A stretch of DNA of 64,000 bases from positions 40,873,194 through 40,937,193 of the forward strand of contig OX463778.1 of the NCBI GenBank assembly GCA_949825025.1. The letters are read 5' to 3'. Below, piece by piece: positions 20,750-34,126 of this stretch. Positions within the stretch are counted from its first letter, which is position 1. Each line of letters begins with the position of its first letter. The notes under the pieces are model-generated. The model saw nothing but the letters and a program-made list of their open reading frames with translations, was not told the DNA's origin and did no database searches. Both the position numbers and the translations under genes were made by a program. Origin of the DNA: Siphlonurus alternatus. Taxonomy: Eukaryota > Arthropoda > Insecta > Ephemeroptera > Siphlonuridae.

Positions 20750-23700
20750 CTCTTATAGAAATATTATTTATAAATTTTATGCAGAGATATTTTTCAATTT
20801 ATATATAATGAAATATTTTGTACATTAATATATAATTAGTTACTAGTTGAATGCACTTGTATGGCGTACCAGATAGAAAATGATATATACATGAAGGAGA
20901 GAGAAAGATCTTTACATCGCAAGGAGTAATGACGTGGTACCTGCCATAGATAAGTTCACGGTATGTGTCATTATATCCAGTCAGGTTTCGTCTATTGATC
21001 TGGCCATGAGGCCACCACCGATGGTCACGTGGGAGTTATCAGACGGTGGTAGATTTTGCTTTGGCTCGCGGCGACCGGTAGGTAGGCAGCAAAATGTCGG
21101 TAGGACGAACCAGTCAGGCGGGATTTGCGTGATAGCACGCTGACACGTTCGTGATAAATTGTCCCCGTGTCTCACACCGATCACACCTCCAAATCTTCTC
21201 CCTCTTTCACCATATCCATTATAACCATCGAAAATTTGTTATATATACACTAAGAACCTTAAAACCATGGGAAAATTTATCTCTCTATATGTAATATACA
21301 ATATGTTCCTTAATTTAATATTATTAATTATCCTTTTAAGGAAAAAGAAATTTAATGTAACAAAATTTAATAATATATTATTAAAATATGTTATTATAAT
21401 ATAAAACAAAGTTTAATAATATACTGTTAATATTTTGTTCATTATAAATATATATATTTTTAAATAATAACCTTTAAAATGTAACTTAGATCCATATTAA
21501 TTAATTATAATTTTACCATGGGATGATTTATTACTTTTTTCAATTAAATTAATTATCTTGAATATATATTTTTATCAGTCTCTAATATAATTTTCATTTC
21601 TTCTAGATATGAGATTTTATTTTCCTGTCACAATTTCCAGCTATCATCTCCTTCTCGTTAGTGCTGCTTGCTTCTTCAGATTACCGTCGAAGAGATGATC
21701 CTTTCTTTTCCTCTTGTGGACCGATGCTTGCAAGAATGAATCAAATTAACGGTCTTTATATACGAAATAGCTATCAAAGAACCATGACAACCAAGCATTT
21801 TATTTTATAAATGAAACCATTATTATTATTTTTTTACCAATTAAAACTTTTAACCTTGCAATAGGTTGTCTTTTGTTAAAAAAATGTATAAATGACATTG
21901 TTGCTATACATTTATTATGTTATGAGAGTTACTATATGTATGATCTTATGTCAATTTTATTATTATAACAGAATGCTGCTTAAAGAGAATTAAAATATCG
22001 TTTCGTTGTGTATCAATGTTGACCATATATGAATTTTTCATGCTTGCAATTTGAACTATGACCTTTCACCTTTAGAGTTATCTAAAATAAACGTACATCA
22101 CAGTAAAGTTCATGGACTTAAATGTCTTAATTTTCCGCCGCCGTACAGTTCAACAAATTTTAGGTTACCATACCGAAAGTAGCTGCAAGGGAAAGTTTTC
22201 TGGTTCAATTTTGATTCTGAAATTTTGCAGAGATTTATATTACGGATTTCAACCTACAGACAAAGTTTTAGATATTTCATTTTCATATTTAAACCAGAAT
22301 CCTTCCACTTCAAATTCAACAGGCTTTATTAGAAAAAAAAATCATAGTACATCATACATAAAGTTTCGTTTCAGTTTAAAGGGTTTTATTATCAAAATTC
22401 ACATTAAATTTTTCACAATATGGGTAGGATACAATTAAGTATCAAAAAAATATGTAACTTCAGAGTTTACTTACTATTATGCAACCAGTTGAGCACGAAT
22501 GTCGTGCAAATTGCATAACTAACATATTGCAGGCGCTCATCGCTGCGGGCTGATTTGTAAATATTGGAAACGTTTCAAAGTTTCTAATAACGTCATCGAA
22601 ACTGGAGAATTAAAAATTACAAAATTAAGTTTATACAATGTTAGTCTCACTGCATTTTTTCATGTGTAATAATATTTTTAAACTGAAGACATTCCAACAA
22701 GAATATGTTTGTCTAAAAATTTTTAAATCAATGAGCTATAGGAATAAAAAGCCTTCTTTGTCTTACACAATATTAAATGTGAACTTTCAAACATTTCTCT
22801 ACTTCATATCTAATATATATTATAGTAAGAGTATAATTAATACAAAACTGTTCGTGCAGAAATTAATCAATATAAAAAATAAGAGGTAAAAAATAAATAA
22901 AAGATTTATAATAAATATTAAGAACGGATAATTAATGACCTAAAGAAACATCAATAAATCTTGTTTTAACTAAATTATATTAATCCACATGATTATAATT
23001 GTTTTTAATAAAAAAATATGTATTACCTGTTACTTATAATTTTAAGAATATAAATATTTTTTATAACTTGATATATTATCAGTAATACAGTTTTAATGTT
23101 AGTTTAAAAAGCATTTTCCTTTAAAAAAAAACTATAGTACTTGTCATTTTGTGGAGAAAAGGGGAGGTATTCAGAGTGGCTAGACTAAACATGATTAAGC
23201 GTCTGTCCCCCTCAAGCAATCCATCACTTTGGGGGGTTGAGAGAGCAAGTGAGCCTTGCTATCACCTTGAGCACGTTTAGTCATGCAAATTGTCCATGCA
23301 AGTCTAGCAAGGTCTGTGTCACCATCGTAACTTGGCGTGTCGCGTCTTTAGGTGTCACGATAATTAAATTCATGCAGCCTACACACGATATATTTACTAG
23401 AGAGAACGTTTAAAAACAAGCTGCTGCCTGTTTGTTGCTGTATCAACGTTATTACATCAATAAACTACGCCACTAGCTATTACAGTTCAAGCAAACCCTA
23501 TACTCAATGACTTTGTTCACTTAAAAACATTTTATACACTTAACAGTAACAAAATGATGTTTTTAAATTACTTTACGTTATATATGATATGATGTGATAT
23601 AAAAACATACTATCTTTTAATAAATATTTATATACTTTTTTTAAAATTTCTACTTTCGTTGCATTTTATAAACTATAATAATATAAAAAAACGTTTATGC

Positions 23701-26398
23701 AGTAAAAATTGGCTCTTAACGTAATGTATTACTGTAAAACATTAACATTAATATATTATACATTAATATAAATGTTTAATACTTAATTATTATGTAAAAT
23801 TTATAACTTTTGATGCATTGCTATAATGTTACTGATTTTAAAATCAGAATTTTTTTATTATAATTTATATGAATTTTATTTGAGAGCTACTATGCAGTTT
23901 TTATGGTTGATAGTTAGTTATATTTCCACCCTACTGCTTGTGAGTTCTAAAAGAGCCTGTGCCCTCATCATTTAAAGCTACTCGTCCGTAAAGCGATGGC
24001 AATGTAAATAAATTAGCTCTCAGATCTGTACAGGAGGGGCAAGGATGCTTATACAAATGCAATCGACTGGAAATTTACAGTTATATCATATCACTCACAA
24101 TATAATTATAATAGATTATTAATATTATTGAAAAGTCATATAATTTTTATATTTCAAAATTTTATTTACGGTAGTAATAATTTTTTAATAAGAAGCTGTG
24201 TTAAGTAATAAATTTTTCATTCGAAAATATAGATATGGGTATTTTTTTTATATATATATTAAAATTTTGTTTTCAAAGCTGTCTTTGAAATTTGCATCGA
24301 TAAAAAAACTTGATAAATGCCAAAAATATGAGAAAATCTAAATACAACCAAAAATGTATTTACTATGGTGAGACAAATCTTATTATATGGGTCTCATTAT
24401 GTCCTGATTTCTTTCACGTCAAGGTCAAGAAGTAAAAACTAGAAGGGAGAGAAATTGATTGATTATATGTTATTTGCGGAAGTGATAAGAAAAATCAGTC
24501 AGAGGGGAAGACGATTTGTTCTTAACATGGATCATCGTATCCACGTGACCGCAATCTGACGTTAAAAATGACTGATATTTAATATTTATCCTTTTCGTAA
24601 ACAAGATGGGGTAGGATTTATACGTATCATCACCGATACTAGAAAAAAAATGTATCACGCAATATGAACATTTATAAAAAGTACATGCTTTATGACGAGT
24701 ATTCAATTTTTAATTAGCACTGATATACATAAAATATTTTTTTATATTTATATTATTTTTTTATTTTACCTTTGAAGTACTGTTGTATATAAAAAAAAGA
24801 GCTCTATATAAAATATAGTATTCACATGTGACTAATGCAATGTAGAAGTTTGTTCAAAATGATGGTAATGCTTTATTTATAACACAGTACTATGTCGTAC
24901 CCGTAATGACATTCATACATGACACTTGACAATATTAATGTATATTTTTTCTAACATCAATCATTCTCAAGAGCAAAACACTATAAAGTAAATTCGTGAT
25001 AGTGAAGTAACGAAATGATGTCATTTCTTATCAAATTTAAATATAAAAAAATATATTATGACGTTTTTATTCATTTTTATTCATGGAAATATTGTTATCA
25101 TCATCATGTTTCTCTATTTTTAACCTAAAATTAAAGATCTTTCAGTGTTTTGATAAAGTTAGATTTGTCACTATAAACCTATTGAAGAAAAAAATTTTCA
25201 ACAAAATAAAAACAATGAATTGTTTATCTTTTAAACCTATGTACCTTAAAGTTTATATAAATACAAATTTATGGAACAATAAGAAAAGTTACAGACTTTC
25301 TACCCCTTCTTTGAATATCAATAATAATTGAATTGTTATAAGGCAAATACTTCTTTATTTGTACAATTTTTTTATACATGAAACTCAAATATTTTGTATA
25401 CACACTTTTTTTAGTTCTGTAAACCCATCTATTTATTTTACAATATTTTAAAAGAGATATTATATGAAATGTATTTTTTAATTTGATTATTTTTTTTAGG
25501 ATAATAACATTAATAACACAATATTTTATGTAAATACGGACAAAATTATTTAAAATGTAAATGAAGTTAAAACAGTTTCGAATATTGTTATATTTAGACC
25601 ATCAGCTGAATGATACAAAATCTATATTTGATCGTGTATAAAATCTAATAGACTTCATGTTGATTACACTGTCATTTGTTGTTGGTTCGATTAACTCTAC
25701 AGTAAAGCTATTAAAAGCTTCATATATTATAAAATTATGATTTATTTACATTGCGACTTTTCATACTTTATGCTGCCAACCAGATGAATATTTAATAATT
25801 TCTGGAATTCAAGTTGGGGCAGCAACGCCAACACAATTTGATTTATTTCAGTCGATGAAGACTTGACTATTGACCCTTAATCTTAGTGCCATAATTCAAT
25901 ATTACGCTAAACTTGTTGTAATAAATCATGTTATACCACACCACCTGTGATATTGCAATATGTTCATTTATGATCAATACAATTTATTTGTATTGCTTCC
26001 ATATGGAGCAACATAGAATAATATTTAAAATTAACATAATTGGCAGAGCAGGATATTATCTTTTATCACGAATAGGTTTTAATTTTTATTTCAAAACTTA
26101 AAAGTATGAAAAAAAAATAATAATAATCAGAGCGGTTCAGCAAAGAAAGCTCTAAAATCAGTTTTTTGTATTATAAGGTAAGAAATACGCTAAAAAAAGC
26201 GCTTTTTAAAACATCTCACTCTCGATATATGAATTATTATTTTTTTATATTATTTATCATAATTGACATAATATAGCTTTTCTATCCAACCTGTTCATAA
26301 AAACTCTTTATTGTAATTTTTTTTCTTTAATTTGAAGTATTGAAATAATCTCAGAGCAAACTATGCGTGTATGCGTGACAAGTTGATTGATGACTCAC

Positions 26399-26599
26399 CA
26401 GGCATCACGGTTGGTGAGATCATGAGGAAGTTGATGCACGCAGCCCCCGTGCCGTGTCCAAACAAGGTCACGTTGCCCGGGTCTCCACCAAATAGAGCCA
26501 CGTTCTGTTGTACCCAGTGGAGGGCCGCTATCTGGTCCATGAGGCCGTAGTTGGCTACACGTGCTTTCACGTGTGGTGCGCTGTTGGCGTTCAAGAAAC
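26399..26599 (-). CDS. Nlg: Neuroligin exon B (inactive nucleophile elbow)
   Basis: 201 bp, phase 1 to phase 1. The acceptor is catgttgcag before GTTTCTTGAAC, and the donor is ATGCCTG followed by GTGAGTCATC. It encodes 66 whole codons starting FLNANSAPHVKARVANYG and ending NFLMISPTVMP. GLMDQIAALHWVQQN and ALFGGDPGNVTLFGHGTGAA are the most conserved part of the carboxylesterase family. The active enzymes have G-E-S-A-G at the elbow; here it is G-H-G-T-G at exon residues 47-51, so the nucleophile serine is glycine and the protein cannot be an esterase. This is the classic mark of neuroligins. GNVT is a possible N-glycosylation sequon, although it lies in a buried strand. The split Gly codon joins exactly to exon A. 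Confidence 0.97.
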
Positions 26600-27049
26600 C
26601 TGCAACATGAACCAACACGTATGAGACGAGGATAAATCGAGCTAAAATTGGAAGTCATCTTGTTATATTTGTCACGTAATCTTCTAGAGTACGTTCTTGT
26701 TAATGTATCACGTATCAGGAGACAATATTACAGGAAGAGTAACAAGTAAGTAGATTTATCGCTTCTAGATATTGTTATAATCTATATAGTAAGCTTGTAG
26801 AGATGGGAAAGATCTTGGCATTCTATTCTTACTACACAAATATAATATTCTATGATATAATTTTTTTGCTCATGCATCTTTCTCGTTTTGAGGTCATACA
26901 ATAGTTATGCATTCATAATAGGATAATAATAATAGTAATAATAATAATAATAACAAGAAGATTATGAAGAAAGTTGCATACAATGTATAGTATTATGAAG
27001 AAATAAACAATAAACGCTTTAAACTTTGATGATGCTACTTTCTGAGGTT

Positions 27050-27275
27050 TTCCAACGCCACTATCAGGTGAATACTGAGGCAGTATCTGATGCAATGCCA
27101 AAGTTACTCTTTTCCTATTTTATTAGTAGCCTTGTAATCCATTTAACCATGTTTGTGAATAATAATGCTCTACTGACGTGCTTATATTGTTGTACAATCG
27201 AAAAGTATTTATGAATTACGAAATATTATCAATTTGCTTTACTTCTCTTATCGTAAGGGTTGTCGAATCCTTTTT
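27050..27275. repeat. Degenerate dispersed repeat, copy 1
   Basis: AGGTGAATACTGAGGCAGTA near 27067 and TTTACTTCTCTTATCGTAAGGGTTGTCG near 27240-27267 match blocks in the same order at 42679 and 42770-42796. The copies differ in spacing. The block resembles a repeat 3' region common in arthropod genomes, recalled from general knowledge and not verified. Confidence 0.4.
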
Positions 27276-30200
27276 ACCTAGACTCCATTCTTTTCTGACC
27301 ACCCTTTATCCCTATTTTTTACGTTCTAATCTTGGAGTAGACAAGTTAGACTTTCGGAAAAGTATAATTAAAAAAAATGTGGCATATCTGCAGCGATGCA
27401 TATTTGATGTAATATCTATTTTATTAAGACTTTAAGTTTCAAGATTACACATTACATGTTAATATTGCAAAAAAAATTCTCTAGCAAACTCCCAAAATCT
27501 AGTTTATGTATTATTTTAATAAAAACTTTCATATTTAAGTAACAAAGGTTTATATACGAAGCCAAGATGGTTTTGATAAGTTTTACAGTTTGTAATTAAA
27601 AATGTATTAACTATAAATAATAGCACGAATTAATAAAGTAATGATATAATGTTCAATATTGTATTTTATTTTTAAAGCAGATTTTACTTTTAAAAAAATG
27701 TATCCTCGTTTGCATGTAACATTTAAAACTGCATAGTAAAAATGTAATAAAATTATGAAACAGTTTTAGTCATAAAAATTATTATATTTAATGATGTCAC
27801 ATTTTTTTTCTATGAAAATATTTAATTAAGATATAAAAAAATTATTTTTATAGTAAAAAATTAAAATGTTCTGCCATATGATACCACTTATTAACTGTAA
27901 TCTTTATTAATCCTTGTAATAAATTAAAGCTTCGTTTTACAACAGGGTTATTAAATCTTATGATTAATCAATTTTGTGAGCTTGTTTTTTTATATATAAA
28001 GTTTACTTCCTTTTATTATTGATATCATAAACTTGTATAGTCGTTATCACCCCTCTTTAAATCTGTTAATGATTCAAGAGTTTATTGTAATCTCATTTAA
28101 ATCAATCAGAATAATGGGATCTCATGAAACACGCTGCTATCGTTTTATATATACATACATTTTACTAACGATATATCCATGGGGACAGTATGTTATGTAT
28201 TTGTAGAACCAACCAGAAACATGATGCGGATATTACACTTTTAGATGAGAGGTTAAAAGATTAACATAAATATTGATCTTACTATATACTACTATAAATA
28301 GATGTAACAATAATTGGTACATAGCGGTGGAATCTAACAAATAGGTACAGTTCGTTCACTTGAAAATTTCACATCTAAGGAACTAATATAATCAACAGTT
28401 CAGTGTCTGTTAGTTCATCGTTACCTTTACGCATCTATCTCAACTTCCGATACCTGCTTAATGACCCATCAGAATTAACCTGTGGGCTACAATAACTCCT
28501 TAAATGTAAATTTTTCAAATAAATAACCCATACATATCGAACCAGTCCAAACATTATGTCTATCAAAGATAAATTATTATATTAATTTTTGTATACTTGG
28601 AATTGGTTCTACATGTTGTATAAATTGCCAATACATTGAGATGTAACCGCTCAAAAAAAATTGTAAATTTCGGGATGTATTTTCTTGTACAGTAAAAAAT
28701 ATTTGCATTTTAACTAAATTGCTAACACTATGATATATAACGCTAATTAATAGAGCTAATTATATTATAAATATGAGTATATTACATATGTTTTTCCATA
28801 TTCCTTGAATGTGTTTAAATTTTTGTAGTTAAAAAAAATATACAGCTTGTTCATACACTACGTAATTACGGAAGAATAAAATATTAGTAACGTTTCAATT
28901 ATGTAACGGTGTACATTTTTGCAAAATGTAAATGAGTCATATAAACTGAAATGAAACTTATAATTTAAAATTAGTGTTATTTATTTTATAATATAAACTA
29001 TAGAGGTACACTTACAGAGTGGAATTACCAACATTATTTTACTGTCAACAAATTTTCAATGTATCTCTATATTACTGTTGGAACAGGTAATTGTTACGAT
29101 CCAACGAGGTATCATATTCATACTATCAATTATATTTTTTATTAATTAAATAATATTCTCTCTAGAGAATCGTTTGAAATTTAGGTAGTGGTAATGTATA
29201 AATTTGTCAAAAATAGTATAATTATACATAAAAAAGCTTTGTTTTGAAATGGAAGGAAATATTTTAGGTACTCATAGATAATAATTAGTACATCTACAGT
29301 TGCATGTATCAATATTATTATAATATAGAAAATATGACAAAAATAATATACTGTGTACATAATATTATTATTTTAATATAAATTTAATATATATATAATA
29401 TATATTATATATTTTTCTACTAACTTTTGAAATTTCTAAAATTTATTAGTAAATACAATTTATTATTTCTAAGAAATAAAATAAATATATTTATTGGTAT
29501 AATTTAAGTAAACATGATTCATTATTTTAATATTTTGACTCGATATGTTTTAGCAAAAAAGTGTATAAATTAATAAAATATTATTTAAGTACTGTACACA
29601 ACTCTTTTACGCAGAACTCAAGATTTTTGTTCAAAATTACATTAAAAAAATTGCTTCTTTCTCCCATGAGTTATATTTTATGCCTTTTGACTTTTCAAGA
29701 GCAGCAAAAACTTAACATCCTCTACCTGTCATAAATCCGCGACGTGATTCAGATACCCCCGGGGCACGTCAACCGGCGCACCAACTTGAAATAATACTGC
29801 CAGCAGTTACACACACTTTTAACGAAATGCTATTCATAATTTAAGATGGAAACTTTAAGTATTTATTTTTGTTGTTTATAAAAAAAAAGAGTGTTTACTG
29901 AATAAATTAAAAATCTAACCTCTTGTAAATTTATCTACATCCTGGTGTTTCATTATTGGCTGTATATTTTGTAAAATTTAAATCCATTAGTTATAGGCTG
30001 AGTGCTCTAAAATGTTTAACTCTTTTCTTGCCCTGCCAAGCTGCAGTGCCAGCAAATCTTTCAGAAGTAACATCCGTGCTGTCTTAAACAATTAGCCGAA
30101 CTATAACACACTCATTGACTCACATTGCATTATTAATAAAATTGAGCGTCATTAAATTAATAAATAAAAGTCAATTTTTTATGTATTATTACTTTTCTTA

Positions 30201-30556
30201 TTAAAGAAATTACTTGAAAATACCAAAAATTATTTTGTAAAGTTTGTTAAATTACTGCATTTAATATATTTTCTTTTGTTATATTCTTTAATATTTAATT
30301 TTGATGTAAAACCTAAATTTAAGTTAAATAAGAATAATTTATTACATCAAAATGAAAGAAAGATTAAAATGCCTAACTAAATAAAGGTTTTATTAATATT
30401 ATTTTGAAAATATTGCTTTGTTGTTAACGTTTAATAAATGTTTGGAATTTGTCAGGCATGATTTCCGTATTCCAAGTAGACACTGGAATGTAAATTAAAG
30501 GAAATAACATTCCAAGCGAAGGGCTTATCAAGCTTAAGAGATGGTGAGGAGAAAGA

Positions 30557-30680
<124 letters not shown>

Positions 30681-30821
30681 GAAGAAATAAGAGTTGGCGA
30701 AGGAAATTTATGCGTCAAATAAACGGTTCTACGTCAACAGAATATACGAGAGGTATATCATCGCAGCCATAGCTAGCCAGCATTATTTTAGTTGCGAAGG
30801 CGATCGTAGTGGTATAGACAA

Positions 30822-30947
30822 CAGCAGCAGCAGCAGCAGCAAACTATGCAAATGAGTAACAAAAAGCGAACAGCTACGAGGCGAGATGAGCCGAATGATC
30901 GACAGCTGCTGCTAAAGCTAAATACGAAAAGCAGCAGCAGCAGCAGC
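30822..30947. repeat. Paired CAG repeats
   Basis: Two (CAG)n runs of 6 or so units (30822-30840 and 30931-30947) are each followed by CAAACTATGCA or CAAATTATGCA. The 90 bases between them differ, though they include GACAGCTGCTGCT. There is no open frame making polyglutamine across the area, so it is treated as non-coding. Confidence 0.75.
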
Positions 30948-33548
30948 AAATTATGCACGGCTCAGGCGGTAATCAAACTCTAAAACTGACATAAAAATGA
31001 AACAAATTCTTATACTCTTAGGGAACTAAAAGTTACAAAAAGAAGAATAAAACATTTTCAAACAAATTTGCATATTATTTATTTCATTATAATAATTCAT
31101 AGAAAATAAATGTTAGAACAATAATTTTAAACGTGCTTCTATTTAAAGAATTTTAAGTAATTATTTTGCAATAACAAAAAAATGTTTTAAACAAAGTCAA
31201 CTATTATGCAATATATACATGTATTTGTATTATAACGAAATATATATTATTTACTTTGTAACAAAAATATTCGTATAGAAAGGGGAGATATCTTCAAAGA
31301 GATCAAGCAGAAAGCTTCTATTGAAAAGTTGGTATAACTTATTAATGCAAAAATTGGTTGTTAAAAAATGTTTTCTCAAGTTTTTCCTTTCAATATTTAT
31401 TTTGTTCTTATATATTGAATTTAACCTGTACTATCAGGGAATATAGCTCAAGGAGTTTCTTTCAAAAAAAGTATATTTTTAATATCAAAAGTTTTTTTTT
31501 CATTTAATTTTAAAGAAGCTCTTAAGTTTTAATATTTGATGTTGTATGAAGGTCAGAAAGTTTTAAAATATTTAATTAAAAATAATGTTTTATTTAATCC
31601 TCTAAAAAAAAACGTATTTGGACATTTAAATTTTCATATATTTTAATGTTTAAATCTGTTGTTTTACAACATAGCTCCCATAGTGCTTCATTTATTTCAT
31701 TCTACTTCATTATCAGTTTAATGGAAATATATATTAAATATTTTTATTTACAAAATGGTTTCCACTGATTTTAAGCTGACAATGCTTTTATTTATTTTTT
31801 AAAAAAATCACTTCTGCGCGTTATTTTTACTTATAATCGATAGTAAATATGAGTTGTGTTTCAAAGTTATTTTCTCGATGAGAACTATTAGAATTCAGTT
31901 CGATGAGATGCTATATATTGATATACAATATTTGGGTTGTCCCAAACCAGAGTATATAAAATATGGTTATATTTCTATGCCCAAAGTGTATAATAATTAT
32001 ATTTATTATTGTATTATTATATATTGATATTTATAATCGATATTTAGTTATTTTTAATTAAGAAAGTATACCAAAAGAGATGATTTTTTAAAGACTGATC
32101 TTTATATGTTAGTAAATGAATTTTGAATTTTATTTAAAGCACACTACTTCTTAAAATAACGTTCAATTATCTGCATTTAAAGCTCTACCAATTTTATCGC
32201 AATTACAAAACACAAAACATTCCTGTCGTGAGCCCAATGTCGGTATAAAAATAGCACACGACTATAAAACGTACAGAGACTTAGTGGACATGTGTGTTAA
32301 TAATGACTTGTAACATGTGTTTGACAAGGCGGAAAATCGGTATAAAAGTGGACATACGATACACTCAGCACAAGGAACAGGTTGTCGCTAACACTAAACT
32401 TGGTGAACAGGTTGGGACATGCTATCCAAGGTGGCACACTGCTTGCCCTGGAGTTGGGGAAAGAACATAAAGCTTACGTCTTTTGATCTTGAATCTGTAA
32501 TGAATACACTTACGTTGAGAACTTACGACTTATAAATTTCGAATAAATATTTTTTGTTCTTAAAGTTTTAATATATCGGATTATTATAAACTCTCTAAAT
32601 TAACTTTTTGTGCAATATAAGTATTAAATCAATTTATGTTTTACGGCTTATGTTTTTATTATTGCAACACTGGATACCTTTTTATTGCATCTTGATATTA
32701 ATATAATCATATACAAAGTAATATTTTCATGAGAAATCCTTAATTTTCTTACGGACTCAATTATAATGGATTTTGAAATTGGAAAAATGGATAAATTATT
32801 GTTCCAGTTCCCCCTCCCCCTCCATTTTAAATACAATTAATTTAATGATAATTATTTCATTATGCCAGTTACATGATTTTATCCAATTATTTCATTGTTA
32901 TTGTTGTTAATATATTGCCAAAATTTAATGTTTTTTTTTTGTTTGTTTTTTTAAGTTTACAACACATATTATTCAATTTCTTTTTGTAATTACAATTACA
33001 TTGACTTAATATTGTCATCAAAATTGTTTAAAAAAGTTACTAAAATATGGTGTCTTATCTTTAAAACATAAATCCGGATAAGCTGTAACTCTCTATACTA
33101 TTTAAAGCATACAATAAAAACAAAATGGCAATTTAAAGCTGTTATTTGTACACTTACATTACATTAACCCTTGGCATTTTATAATTAAAAAGTTACCAAG
33201 TAGCTTTCAAACGTATTTACAGTCAAATGTCGTCGCTACTTTCAATTAACCTGTCTACTGCCGTAAGGTTTCTCATCCTTACAGCTTACAGACACACACA
33301 AAAAAAAAGTAATTGAAAAATAAAATCATATTTGTATAGACTCCATATTGCTTTTCACTCTACCGTTTCGAAAAAAAAAAGTGATATGAAAGCCTTACAC
33401 GTGATATTTTTATATGTTAACTTAAAGGTACACTATATTTCATATAAATGTTATACGTACTCTCTGACTGTTAATTACAAAAATTAAAAACTCAAAGTTA
33501 TGTACGAGTATATTTATAAATAGTTTTTTACAAAAGAGTTTAAGGGTA

Positions 33549-33904
33549 AGGTAACACGGATCAGCTGACCCATTGCTAAAAAAATCCCATTCATGAAAAT
33601 TATGAAAAAAATCTAAAAAAAGTCTCCTCTACATCCCCTATCAGTGGCTAAAATATCAGGTAAACAAATTCGTGCTAGTTTTTGAGTTATGAATTTTTAA
33701 AGTTTACTAATTTAACATGAAAGTTTGAGTTTCCCATGTTAAAGTAGTAAACTTTAAAAATTCATAACTCAAAAACCAGCTCGAATTTGTATACCTGATA
33801 TTTTAGCCACTGATAGGGGATGTAGAAGAGAACATTAAAATTTTTTTTTCATAATTTTTATGTTTAGGACGTTTTAGCATTGGGTCAACTGATCCATGTT
33901 ACCT
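33549..33904. mobile_element. Inverted-repeat element, family B copy 1
   Basis: 356 bp, arms matching along almost their whole length. The ends are AGGTAACACGGATCAGCTGACC and its mirror image with two changes. The inner arms share CACTGATAGGGGATGTAGA, a GATATTTTAGCC block and TTCATAACTCAAAAACTAG around a small centre near 33725. Its relative at 38877-39252 keeps the same internal order. It lies 67 bp from the exon A donor side of the gene. No coding capacity. Confidence 0.87.
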
Positions 33905-33970
33905 AAAAGAAAAAAAAATAGGCAAAATATTTCCGGTTGGAAGATTAAATTATTTGTGATGGACACTCAC

Positions 33971-34126
33971 CAAGTACCCCCAGGCGGTAGTTGATGGTGA
34001 CGACCACCACATCAGTGTAGCTGGCCAGCACGGAGCCATCGTAGGGGTTACCAGAGTTCCACTCAAACGACTCGCCGTGGATGTACACCATGACGGGGTA
34101 GCGTTCCATCATTTCGGGTGGACCCA
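33971..34126 (-). CDS. Nlg: Neuroligin exon A (oxyanion-hole region)
   Basis: First exon seen in transcript order; 156 bp. The acceptor is ...catgttgcag before TGGGTCC, and the donor is CTTG followed by GTGAGTGTCC. It starts with two bases of a split codon and ends with one (phase 1 to phase 1), giving 52 residues from [12 protein letters not shown] to YRLGVLG. The stretch [20 protein letters not shown] is the neuroligin version of the esterase beta-strand and oxyanion-hole segment, and [14 protein letters not shown] is the next conserved strand and turn of the alpha/beta-hydrolase fold. Reading on past the donor gives a few unrelated residues and a stop, which supports the boundary. The preceding exon was not found in the 29.9 kb to the right. 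Confidence 0.96.

Larger units (their letters stand above)
10916..26398 (-). other. Neuroligin intron B-C, 15483 bp
   Basis: A long intron rich in mobile DNA: inverted-repeat elements at 12553-12876 and 18481-18605, a hAT-type element at 13972-14843, a 5S-derived element near 15832-15995, the GC-rich retroelement dimer and (TTTG)n at 18640-19544, and (GA)n/(CT)n tracts. Less AT-rich, unexplained patches lie at 11350-11570, 16180-16860 and 20930-21190. Bases 21240-26340 are plain AT-rich DNA in which I see nothing definite. Confidence 0.85.

Noticed and set aside
22112..22438. Open frame of 108 codons (+)
   Set aside because: No motif recognised, and many in-frame AT-rich runs. It may be part of a transposon but nothing supports that.
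23160..23360. Possible inverted repeat with CTAGACT at both sides
   Set aside because: The arms do not match over a continuous length; too weak to call.
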